The position numbers and the translations under genes are program-made. A DNA stretch of 64,000 nt from Dendrobium chrysotoxum (lineage: Eukaryota; Streptophyta; Magnoliopsida; Asparagales; Orchidaceae), in assembly GCA_019925795.1 (NCBI GenBank), contig CM034303.1, positions 8,060,001 to 8,124,000 of the forward strand, written 5' to 3'. Positions 45,489-56,594 of this stretch are shown one piece after another (position 1 is the first letter of the stretch; every line of letters begins with the position of its first letter). The notes beneath the pieces are model-generated. The model saw nothing but the letters and a program-made list of their open reading frames with translations, was not told the origin of the DNA and searched no databases.

Positions 45489-46716
45489 TTTCTTGTTTAG
45501 GAGTCACTCTCCTATTCAAGTTCTTTAGTTTTGTTCACTTGCTTGGGAGCCACTATCCCATTCAAGTTGTTTTCGCTCACTTGTTTGGGAGTCACTCTCC
45601 CATTCAAGTTGTTAGTTTTGCTCACTTGTTTGGGAGCCACTCTCCCATTCAGGTTGTTGAGTTTTCTCACTTGTTTGGGAGCCACCCTCCCATTCAGGTT
45701 GTTGATTTTGTTCACTTGCTTGGGAGCCACCATCCCATTCAAGTCATCTCTCTTTGCTCACTTGTTTGGGAGCCACGATCCCATTCAAGTTGTTAGTTTT
45801 TGTTCACTTGTTTGGGAACCACTCTCCCATCCAAGTTGTTGAGTTTTCTCACTTGTTTGGGAGTCACCATCTCATTCAAGTTATTGAGTTTTGTCCACTT
45901 GTTTGGGATCCACTATCCCATTCAAGTTGTTGGTTTTTATCCACTTGTTTGGGAGTCACTCTCCCATTCAAGTTGTTGAGTTTTCTCACTTGTTTGGGGG
46001 CCATCCTCCCATTCAAGTTGTTGGTTTTGTCCACTTGTTTGGGATCCACTATCCCATTCAAGTTATTGAGTTTTGTCCACTTGTTTGGGATCCACTATCC
46101 TATTCAAGCTGTTGAGTTTTATTCACTTGTTTGGGATCCACTATCCCATTCAAGTTGTTGAGTTTTGTTCACTTGTTTGGGAGCTACTCTCTCATTCAAG
46201 TTATTGATTTTTATCCACTTGTTTGGGAGCCACTCTCCCATTCAGGTTGTTGGGTTTGTCCACTTGTTTGGGATCCACTATCCCATTCAAGTTGTTGAGT
46301 TTTGTTCACTTATTTGGGTGTCACTATCCCATTCAAGTCGTCTCTCTTTGTTCGCTTGTTTGGGAGTCACTATCCCATTCAAGCTCTTGAGGTTGTCCAC
46401 TTGTTTGGGAGCCACTATCCCATTCAAGCTGTTGAGTTTCATTCACTTGTTTGGGAGCCACTCTCCCATTCAAGTTGTTGGTTTCTTTTTGTCCACTTGT
46501 TTGGGAGTCACTATCCCATCAAAGTTGTTAGTTTTGTTCACTTGTTTGGGAGCCACTATCCCATTCAAGTCTTCTCTCTTAGCCCACTTGTTTGGGAGTC
46601 ACTATCCCATTCCAGCTGCTGACTTTGTCCACTTGTTTGGGAGCCACTATCCCATTCAAGTAGTTGTTTTGGTTTCACTTGTTTGGGTGTCACTCTCCCA
46701 TTCAAGTCTTGATTCC
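45489..46716. repeat. 45 bp tandem array, about 27 hairpin-forming units
   Basis: Each unit centres on ACTTG-TT-TGGGAG, a 5-nt CCACT/TCACT loop, and CTCCCA-TT-CAAGT. That is a 5 bp and a 6 bp stem with a symmetrical TT/TT gap. A fully paired unit is 45579-45609. In units with TGGGAT the right arm is ATCCCA (for example 45897-45927). Unit length is mostly 45, sometimes 42-51. Because 45 is a multiple of three and the unit lacks stops, several frames stay open on both strands, which I do not take as coding. Confidence 0.85.
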
Positions 46717-46934
46717 ATTTCTCAGTTAGGTTCATTCCCTTGATCTTTCTATATGTGATTGTTATATTTTTTCTCATATTGGTGTCATGATAGCTTTACC
46801 TTGATTTTGCATAAGAATACTCATCTTCTTTCCATATTGGTGCTCCTTTACGGACAGACCCGTATGGGGTGTTTTCCCTTCGATGTTACTTTTGGGATTC
46901 CTTTATTCAGGAAGTCCCTTTTATCACTCCTGTT
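46717..46934. other. LARD internal spacer between arrays
   Basis: No feature recognised. Confidence 0.4.
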
Positions 46935-48326
46935 ACTCTTTATTTTATCGTTTCGAATATGGTCAGGCAAACATTGAATTTCTCCCATTCACTGTTTCGA
47001 TCTGGTCAGGTGAATGTTGGACCTTTCTTTTCTTTTGCTCTGCTGTTACGAATATGGTCAGGCAGGCATTAGACTTTCGGGGAAGCTCTTTGTTCGCTGT
47101 TGCGAATATGGTCAGGTGGATATTGAACTATTCTCATTCGTCATTTTCGAATATGGTCAGGCGAATGTTGAATTCCCCCCCTTTCTCTTTTCACTCTTTG
47201 TTTCGCCGTTTTCGAATTTGGTCAGGCAAACATTGAGTCGTCCCATTCACCGTTTTCGAATTTGGTCAGGTGAATGTTGGACTCTTTCTCTTTTGTCCTG
47301 CTGTTGCGAATATGGTCAAGCAGATATTAGACTTCTTGGAAGCTTGTTACACATCATTTTTGAATTTGGTCAGGTGTGCGATGAGTTGTTCTTTATCCAC
47401 TATTTTTGAATACAGGTCAGGTGGATATCGAACTGTTTTTCATTCGTCGTTTTCGAATTTGGTCAGACGAATGCCGAACTTCCCCTTTCGGTTGGGTGCC
47501 CGACAGAGTCCCTAGGAGGCATACTTCACCACCTCTTCATTCCCCCTGTTTTCATTTCCTGCTTCGGGGTTATTGAGTTTTCTTCACTCTTTGTTTCGCA
47601 ATTTTCGAATTTGGTCAGGCAAACATTGAGTCATCCCATTCACTGTTTTCGAATTTGGTCAGGTGAGTGTTGGACTTGTTCTCTTTTGTCCCGCCGTTTT
47701 CGAATTTGGTCAGGCGGACATTAGATCCTGGGATACTTTTTACACTCTGTTTTCGAATTTGGTCAGGTGTGTATTGAGTAGGTTCTTTATTCACTGTTTT
47801 CGAATTTGGTCATGTGGATATTGAACTTTTCTCATTCATCGTTTTTGAATTCGGTCAGATGAATGTTGAATTCCCCTTTCTCTTTCACTCTTTGTTTCGC
47901 CGTTTTCGAATTTGGTCAGGCAAACATTGAGTCGTCCCATTCACCGTTTTCGAATTTGGTCAGGTGAGTGTTGGACTTATTCTCTTTTGTCCCGCCATTT
48001 TCGAATTTGGTCAGGCAGACATTAGATCCTGGGATACTTTTTACACTCCGTTTTCGAATTTGGTCAGGTGTGTATTGAGTAGATTCTTTATTCATCGTTT
48101 TCGAATTTGGTCAGGTGGATATTGAACTATTCTCGTTCGTCGTTTTCGAATTTGGTCAGACGAATGTTGAACCCCCCTTCTCCCTTTACTCTTTGTTCTA
48201 CCGTTTTCGAATTCGGTCAGGCAAACATCGAGTCTTCCCCATTCGCCGTTTTCAAATTTGGTCAGGTGGATGTGGGACTCCCTTCTCCTTTCTCTATTCT
48301 GCTGTTGCGATGTGGTCAAGCAGATA
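46935..48326. repeat. array of ~26 stem-loop modules with constant loop and variable arms
   Basis: A core TTTTCGAATTTGGTCA recurs about every 40-65 bp. Flanking bases form inverted arms that differ between modules: CATTCACC/GGTGAATG (47244-47276), CATTCGTC/GACGAATG (47441-47473), CATTCATC/GATGAATG (47833-47865), ATCCAC/GTGGAT (47395-47426), CTGCT/AGCAG (47298-47323). In the three 8 bp examples the loop is exactly 17 nt. Some modules are mismatched or pair through G-T only. Modules group into a larger repeat, with GGCAAAC landmarks at 46966, 47225, 47618, 47919 and 48220 (last two spacings 301). Confidence 0.85.
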
Positions 48327-49384
48327 GATGATTTCTTTATTTATCTTTGATTATTCTTTCTCCTCACTTTCCTTTGATTGCTACTCTTTGCCATTTGCTA
48401 TGATTTTGAAATTGTTGTTGGACTCTTTCCTCGCATCATCTTAGACATATGTTCTGCCCTGGGTGATCGTCGAGTGTCCCTTGTCCTTTTTTACCCTCGA
48501 CTTCCAGTCGAGTGGTTGTTGACCTTTTAGAGTGGTTGTTGAGTTTGCCTACTGGTTGAGTTTTTTTTTTTTACTCTTTCTGACCGTTTTGATCCGGTCA
48601 GGTGAGTTTCGAGTAGTCCTTGTTCGTCGTTCCGGCTAGGCGAATATTGGGTTTCTTCCTACCCCTTTATCCCACCATGTTTGCATGATTGTGTTCATTG
48701 CATTATTGATTGATTATTGTGTAATTATGTGGTTGTGAGGTGATTGTTATATTATTGATTATTGGTTGTTGCATGCTTGTATGATCATGTCTTTATTGTA
48801 TGATCATTGCTTGATTGATTGCTTTTATGCTTGAATGATTATATTGTCATGTTATCACTGCCTTAATTATTGGTTGTTATATGCTTATGTGATTATGTTA
48901 CCACTGTATGTTCGTTGTATGCATGATTGAATATTTATCGCATGATTGTTTGATCACTACAGTGATTTGATGGTTGGTATATGGTTATATGATGATTGCA
49001 TGATTATATGATTTTTGTATGATTTGATGATCATTATGTGCTTAGGTGATTACTACACGACTATGTGATTGATACTTGAGTGATCATTGTATGATCATCT
49101 GATCATTGGATAATTTTATGATCGTTGTGTGAGTATTGCGTGATCATTTGCTTATTATCATGTGATTTGATATGATTAGACTATTATTATATATTTACTA
49201 CATGATTATATGGTTATGTGATCGCTATATGATTTGATTTTCATTATATACTCGAGTGATTATCGCATATGTGTGATTGATGCATACTTGGATGATCATT
49301 GTATGATTGCGTGATCATAGCATGGTGGGACATTTATTGCATGATTGTGGTATGATTGTATGTTTCTCAATTCCTATTAGTTGG
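48327..49384. other. LARD internal region with degenerate TGATYATTG repeats
   Basis: Two further core-like hairpins are at 48578-48660 (CTGACCG/CGGTCAG and TTCGTC/GGCGAA). From about 48690 to 49350 the sequence is a degenerate repeat of GATTATTGTATGATCATTG-like words. No gene. Confidence 0.5.
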
Positions 49385-49512
49385 TTATAGGGTTATGTCT
49401 TCTTCGTGAGCCTAGTGTTGCATCTTCCTAGTGAGTCTAGGGTTGCATCTTCCTAGTGAGTCTAGGCTTGCATCTTTCTAGTGAGTCTAGGGTTGCATCT
49501 TCCCGGTGAGTC
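49385..49512. repeat. 25 bp tandem repeat, five units
   Basis: GTGAGTCTAGGGTTGCATCT plus TCCTA, with GTGAG starts at 49406, 49431, 49456, 49481 and 49506. Confidence 0.85.
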
Positions 49513-49599
49513 TCGTTCGTTGGTTGTTGGGTTGTACCTTCTTAGAGATAAGGAGGTCAACGCCAACACGTGCGATTCACCTATTATTCACCGCACTTG

Positions 49600-49612
49600 T
49601 TGGGGTTGTGTT
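49600..49612 (+). promoter_or_regulatory. weak polypurine-like tract before right LTR
   Basis: TTGGGGTTGTG lies directly before TGTTGACC. It is G-rich but interrupted by T, so a poor polypurine tract. I name it only for its position. Confidence 0.3.
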
Positions 49613-52600
49613 TGTTGACCTCATTTTTATCTTGATTTACTCTCGAGCATGTTTAATCAGGTTGATTGGACTTCATCGGGCTCGATTCAATTCGGGCTGA
49701 GTTATGTTGAGTTTGATTCGGACTCGAGTCTGACCCAAACCAGCCCAATTGAATGCTATTAAGATTTACATGACTTTATTTATGATTCGAACTAATATCC
49801 TAAATCCAGTAATCAGATTCGACGGCTTCGATCTTCCCGATATTCAAAATCTATCATCCCTGCAGTACTTCAGTCGCGTGACTTACCTGTTTCGGAGAGC
49901 ATGCAGATGTTTTTAGAAGGATCGGACATGTCCAGTCCCCTCTATCGTGCTTCATTTCGCGTGGAAACGAGCCCGAGCCCACTGAACTCAAGAGAAGAAA
50001 TGGTTTGGATTTCCCCCATTGGCAACGATCCCCATCTCTCTCCAGGAGTTCGGAACCCCTCCCTCTCCGAGCTCTCTCTCGCGTGACCTAGCCTGAGGCT
50101 CCTGCCTCCCCGGTTCGTAGAAGCGCTATTTGCGAACTCCAGGCGAGGCCGCCTCGGTCTCCTCTCTCTCTCCCTCGCGCGTAGCCGACCCGGACGGGAC
50201 CACCCCGTCCCAACGACCCCCCTCCTCTCTCCGTCTCTCCTCTGTTCGGACCGAACCAGGAGGCGGAACTCCCCCTCTCAGTCGCGACAAACCCGGACCC
50301 GACGCCGCCCTAGCTAATACCGTCGTTGGACTCGTCTGATTTCACCTCCAGTTTCCCTCGCCTCAACCGAAGCTTCTCCTTCTTCTCTAAGGCGGGTAAC
50401 CTCTTTTTCCACTCCTTCTTCCTCTCCTACCATTGCTTCTTCTCCTTCCTTTTGCTAATTTCCTCCACTCTTCCCTCTTCTTTTTCTTTCCTATATGTTT
50501 GAGCATGGTGTAGCAAGCCAATATGACCCAATGGTCTCATTTAATGGACTTCATGATCATCGAGTTTCTTTTTATGCTTGTTATCATTTAGCTGTGTTAT
50601 TCTTGCTTTAGGAATGCTCCCTAGCTAATGGTTGTACTAAACCCCATGTGCTTTGAGATTACATGAGTTGTGTTAATGTTGATGGCGTGAAAGGTATGAA
50701 AAGTTAAGTTGGTGATGGGTGCTAGTCATTACTATGCATGAATGTAAAAAGTCTGAAGTTTATTTGTGAGACTTGTGAGCAAGATATTTACAATCTCATG
50801 GAGTCATATCAAACCTTTGCATAACTCCTTCATTGCGTGGTTAACATTTGATTGGAAGTATCTATTTGTGAATGACTGGTTTGGTTGCCTCTTTCATAGC
50901 ACTGAGAAAACATTTTGGTAGCAAACTAGGGAGACGTGCTTCTCCTTAGAAATATGAAAAGAGAAATGGGTATTTATGTTGGCTTTGAATGATACTTGCT
51001 TCACCTCCTTGTTGTGGTTTATACCTTGGTGTCCCAATTTTAATTCGGTTATGAGACATAAAACAGGTGGCGTTGATCTCAAACCCTTGGTTTCATGCTC
51101 TAAATTATCTTGGAAATGATGTCGAGGAGCATTCATTTTTTTTTTGGTGAATATTCATAAGTCTTTTATAAAGTATCTTTAGAGAAGTGTTAGGGAGCGC
51201 TTATGTGCTTTAAATATGAGTTTGCATGGATCCAAGTGTAATACTGTTTTATGATTAGTTGGAATGCTTCTCTTGAATTTTGGAGAACAAATCGGCATCA
51301 AAACCCTTCTTTTCTTACTTGCATTTAGTTCAAATTGGATCAAAATAAAATGAGGGGATTTCTCTATGCTCCCTTATGTTCGTTCAGACTTTATGTCAAA
51401 ATCATGTTGACAATTGTGATAGAATGTTCCGTGAACATCGGAGAGCAACTTTGCCATCGAATGATCTTTCTTTCTTTTTTTTTTCAATAGCATGATGTTG
51501 ACTTTAAACTTTTTGACAAAATGATGAATATTTGGGCACAAAGCTAGTTTAAGAATGAGGATTAAAAGTCTTTCTTGAATATTTGATGGCATGTAGCAGG
51601 GTGAATAAAATTTGTTAAGAAGTCTTATGAATTGTTTTATGACCGAGAGGCTTACATGATTCATCTTATGTCGGAATAGCTCATGAGTTGTTTTATGTTG
51701 TAATGCTTTTATGATTCATCGTATGTTGGAAAATCATAGGATTTGCCTTATATAGGAATATCTTGCAAGTTGCCCTATGGTTGGAAAGTTTTATGGCGAA
51801 CTATTTTATATTGAAAGTTTCATGAGTGGCTTTATGATTGGATAGTTCTATGACTTATCTCATGTTAGTTGAAATGCCTCTTGAATTTTGGGGGAGCAAG
51901 TTTGTATCAAATTTCTTTCTTATAACTGTATCTTGGTTGGGTTTCAATGTCAAATAGGTTGTTGGCCTATTGTCTGATTTAGAGAAGTTTGATATTGGCT
52001 TTCGTTCTCATACGTATGATTCCCTTTATGGTGGCTTTGGTAGAGACATAAAAGTGATTTGGCACATGCTTAGTAATTTCACCTATGACTTTCAAGTGTA
52101 CCTCTTACATGTTTCATCGATTATGAGTTGATTGAAAAGTGGATTTAAGACCTCTTGCAAAATTCGACATATGTATTGGTAACTCATTCTAAGGAAAGTG
52201 AGTACAATGTGATTTGTAGTGTTTCATATGATTATTTGAGATGGAAGTTGCCTTGTTTCCTTTATATGCTGTTTGAACTACTTTCTTTAAATTTTGGAGA
52301 GTAAGTTGGCATCAAATCCTTCTTCATGTGATTGCATATTTGATAGGAATTTTGAATTTCAAGCTTTTATCAAGATTGGTTGTTTTACTGTTTGGCATAA
52401 ATAGATATTGTTTCATATCCTCAAATGTGTATGATGCTGTTATGATCGTTTTGTTGGAAGTATGAGAGGTATTTTCACATATGTTTTCTTTAGTGATTTT
52501 CAAAGCCATTCCCTCTATGCTCCCTTAGTTGCTTGTGGCTACGAATACTTTTGGAGAGAAGTGTGTTATATTAAGATGTCTCCTTGCATGAGTAGTAGTG

Positions 52601-55600
52601 TAGTTATTTGGACGATTTCTTTGAAATGTTGGGAGCATACTTAGTCATAAAGAGTTAATGGATTTCGAAGTGCTTTCATGCTTTCTCGAGTCTAGCTTTC
52701 CTCTTCACTTGTTTGGATTTTATGTAAAGTTGTGTTAGTAATTTTGTTAAAAAAATTTTTTATGGATTTACCCCACACCAAAATAAAAGCACTCAATTGT
52801 CTTGTGTCAGAAAAGACTTTTTATGGATTTCTTATGAAGAGAATTTATGTCACTTTATTTATGAAGTTTTACAATTATTATTTTGGGATTGAAATTATTT
52901 ATATGCATGGTTTTGTGTTGGAGACTCTTTAAGTCCTTTTTGGGATAAAGTGGTATTTTTGAGATCTCTTTAATGTCTTTTCTTTTTAGAATGAAGTGAT
53001 ATTTAGTATATGAATTGCCCCTCTCTTATTAGTATTTATTTCTAAAGTTGAACTTGGGTTGAATGTGAAATGAAAGTTGCTTGTTCTTGTTTTAGTTTTG
53101 GGAGCTTGTTCGCCTCTTCGTTGCTTTGGGTTTCATATAGGATATAGTTTGAGTCATTGAGTCATTTGAGTACTTATTTTTGGAATGTGGGAATAGTAAA
53201 GGGCGCCAAAAACACCTTCTTCTCTATTCGTATTATATCGAATTAGGGGTGGAGGTCGTTTTAGAGGCATGCTTGACTTCAAAAAGGTATGCCCAATAAT
53301 GAGACGCCTATATTCCTTTTATTATTTCTGATTTTCATTCATTCCTTTTGATATTTTATCGCATTTCTCTTTACTTCTCTTCTTTCTACTACTATTCTAC
53401 TTATTATCCTATTTTATTCATAGATTCCTAAGTTTGTTGATATATGTATGAATGTCCAAAGGGTTAGAAAAGAACTTTCTTTTGTCCCCTATAACATTAG
53501 TGACATCTAAGGACAAAAATTAAGGATCGAGTCTTAGATAACACAGACTTAGGGTCCATGCTCCTTATAGGATAGAGACACCAAAATATAAACTTAGCGA
53601 CACATTTTCCTAGGTTTGTTGTGCCTTAATTCATTAGTAATCAACCAACAAAATCTCTCTTAAATAATAGTAGATTGCTTAATCTACTTTTCTTTTAATT
53701 TATAACAAACTAAAATAATTCAACAAAATTGGTTATCACTGGGTAACCCAGGCCTACGAGGCTATTAAGTTAGCCCCAAGGAGGGTGAAATAAACCTCAC
53801 GGCCTCGGTGAGCAACAAAGGTAGTAATCAATCAAACACTAAAATAAAATCTTTAAAATTAATCCTAAAACATTAATACTTATACTTAAACTAAAGTTTC
53901 CCCTTAGCCTCCAACAAACTAAAACTCAAGCAACCTTAGCTTAATCATCCTACATAGGACATACCCAAAATCACACAGCCTGTTACACGCACCTAGGCTT
54001 GTTTGTTAGGACACGACTCCTAGTCCTAGGTTAGGCCGATGTTTTGTTTTTTTATCTGATGCCAATTACTCCTGCCAAGTTAGAGAACCTCTGCATTGTT
54101 TTATGTTTTAGCAATAACATGTGTATGTTTTATAAATATGAATATTAAATTTGCTGTTAGTCACATTTTTATTTACCTGCATTTATTTTCTGAATGGCAT
54201 CTACGCTCATTTGTGTATTTTTCTTTTATTTTATCTTACGAGGTACATTGGGTCAGGCATGATCAAGGATCAGTAAATAATTTGCTCGCTTAAAGCTTTT
54301 AAGTCGCTGCGCCACAATCTTGCAGGGTTGATAATCAGTGGATCGTTTGCTTGGAACTCTTAAGTGGCTGCGCCACGGTCAAGTATAATCTCTGCAACTT
54401 GTAAAGAAAAATTTCTAATTATGTATCGAAACTACTACACACCACACACATCTTGTTATTAGCTTTTAGTTTAATATACATATTCTAGCATGTTTAGGTA
54501 GTTGGCCATAGGTTAGTGCACTAACGAAGCTTTGGCCCTATAGGCCAAAGCTTGCCCCCCCTTCTGTGAGCCCTAGAGACCCTTCTGGTCACCTTAGGCC
54601 TGTAGTGTAGGCCCACCTATTTGTGCCATGGGCATCGTTATTTTCCCACACGAAGTGGGCACTGCTAGGATGTTCCATTTTCTCTCAGTTTTGGGTATGA
54701 CCTTCTGTGAGCCTTAGAGACCATTAGGGTCATTTAGGCCTGTAGTGTAGGCCACCTACTTGTGCCATGAGCATCGTTGTTTTCCCACACGAAGTGGGCA
54801 CAGTTAGGATGATTTTTTATTGTTATGTGATGAGGGTACCTTTCCTGGAGGGTATCCTTGGTGTGTTTATTTATTTATTTCATGTACTCTGAATGTCATG
54901 CATGCATTTTTATACACTTTACTCTACAGTGCACTCTGCCTACATACATGCATTGCATTAGCATTACTCAAATAAAAAAATGTCACATTATTTTTCAGTA
55001 GTCTTTAGAATACTCTTACTTATGCATCTGTCTCATGCATCATATACAACGCTAGGTATATTCTGTTGCATATTATAGAGTCCCTGATTTAAACCTCTGA
55101 ACTAAAAATCCTTGATTCCTTAGGATAGAGCCTCCTTATCTTGCATACATGTAGGACGATTGATTATGTTTAGGATGTTAGCTGGCAGCTCACTCCAGGC
55201 AAGCATAAGCCCCGATTGTACACTCCTCAATGTGTTCCTTTTCATCTTTGATGAATTCTGAGTCTGTCATTTCTCTTAGGATAGTAATCTGATTTTTTAT
55301 CTTTTAAACTCAAAATTTTAATCACATCTTTATACATTTAAAAAATATTTAATCACCACTAAGAATAAAGAGAAGAGTTTATCACCTTTGGAATATAATT
55401 TAGGAACTTTTTCTGTACACCAAATTAAGAAGAGAATAATACATCGTCTCTAATCGAGAGTTTTCTTAGGCCAAGGTCTAAGATGTAATTAACCACGGGG
55501 GATTGCGCCCATGGGAGACTGATCCCCACATCAAATAAACCTCATTCGAGCTGATGTATCGAATGGGGGAAATCTCGTGACATTTTGGGTCATATATATC

Positions 55601-55790
55601 ATTACCCATCGAGGTGTGTAGGCGAAAGCCGCTATCCTCTATGGCTAATTGTATGTATGACTCCATCTGCTCTTCCATTGGCCTGCTTGGGTAGAGTGTA
55701 AAGGCCTACGATCATTTTGTCCTACGGGATAGTGCGATCGTACTCTTTACATTTTATTCCCCATAAGTAGAGTCCTTTCGGAGACCCACA
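49613..55790 (+). repeat. right LTR of the LARD (6178 bp)
   Basis: Nearly identical to 37368-43538 by eye, with scattered substitutions and small indels, such as an extra TGTCCAAAGGGTTAG-like segment near 53453 and the loss of about 10 bp near 54700. The few differences suggest a fairly young insertion. Confidence 0.93.
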
Positions 55791-55795
55791 ACGAA

Positions 55796-56087
55796 CAAGA
55801 TCGTTTAGAGCTCGTGAACATCTTAATTAAGAAGCTCGATTATGCCTTATTTAATTAAAAATAAATATTTAACAATTAACTAAAAAGATATTTAACATTT
55901 ATAACTAAGCGCGTTTATATTACTGTTTAACTAATAGTATTTTTAACATTATTTAACTATTATAATGTTATTAATGTTTACGAACAAGATCGTTTTGAGC
56001 ATTAGCAGTGAGCTGGAGGATCCTTTTAAGGACTTTGTAATTTTTTTTCTGAATTAACACGTAAGGCCCCACCGCCGGGCTTTCCCC

Positions 56088-56141
<54 letters not shown>

Positions 56142-56586
56142 CGCCTCTCTCTCTCTATCTCCTCATTTTCACGATTTTAATCTCCCGCTTGCGGCCCACC
56201 GGCCTCTCTCTCTCCTCCGTGACCTACAGAAAAAAAAAACAAAAAAATGGCCACACTGTGAAATAAAGGAAGAGTTTGCACTATATATTGAGCTATAGTG
56301 GCAATGCCCTCAGCGCCAGCAGTAGTCGGGCCTGGCTGAGCGCGTTAGTTTGTTCGGTTTGTTGTAAGTTGGCTGGCTCGGCTCGTTTAATGAGTTGCTC
56401 GATTAGAGGCTCAACGAGTTTGAACTTGTTCATGAACTGAATTCAAACAGTGTAATTTTAAACGAGCTCGAACAACCATCGAAGAAGCTCGACAAACTTC
56501 GAACCGAGCTCGAACACACTTTTGACAAACGAGCTCGAACTCGAACATGCCTAAGCTCGGCTCGGTTCGGTTCGTTTGCAGCCCTA
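55796..56586. other. right part of the hAT element
   Basis: It starts with the second ACGAA and is non-coding. It holds an (AT)n run and GCTCG-rich subterminal sequence ending at the terminal repeat. Confidence 0.7.
56089..56138. repeat. (AT)n microsatellite
   Basis: About 25 AT units. Confidence 0.9.
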
Positions 56587-56594
56587 CTCACCGG

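Larger units (their letters stand above)
37363..55795 (+). mobile_element. LARD-like LTR retrotransposon with 6.2 kb LTRs
   Basis: Two nearly identical repeats (37368-43538 and 49613-55790) begin TGTTGACC and end ACCCACA. They are flanked by the 5 bp duplication ACGAA (37363-37367 and 55791-55795). The 6074 bp between them has no gag, protease, integrase or reverse transcriptase. Instead it carries tandem arrays. Long LTRs plus a long non-coding core fit a large retrotransposon derivative that borrows proteins from another element. Orientation follows the primer-binding site after the left LTR. Confidence 0.93.
37191..56586. mobile_element. non-autonomous hAT element, split by a LARD insertion
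   Basis: The left end TAGGGCTGCAAATGAACCGA is inverted at the right end as TCGGTTCGTTTGCAGCCCTA, with one or two differences inside. The element is flanked by the 8 bp duplication CTCACCGG. Both features define hAT. Removing the LTR element leaves about 0.97 kb (37191-37367 and 55796-56586) with no transposase. Subterminal GCTCG/CGAGC motifs, expected transposase-binding sites, are dense at both ends. Confidence 0.92.

Noticed and set aside
46935..48326. CRISPR-like look of regular repeats with differing inserts
   Set aside because: The DNA is plant nuclear, spacing is irregular, the inserts are recurring inverted arms rather than unique spacers, and no cas genes exist. It is a retrotransposon-internal array.
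46759..48331. Overlapping frames through the stem-loop array
   Set aside because: They follow from repeat periodicity and lack of stops. Several frames on both strands are equally open.
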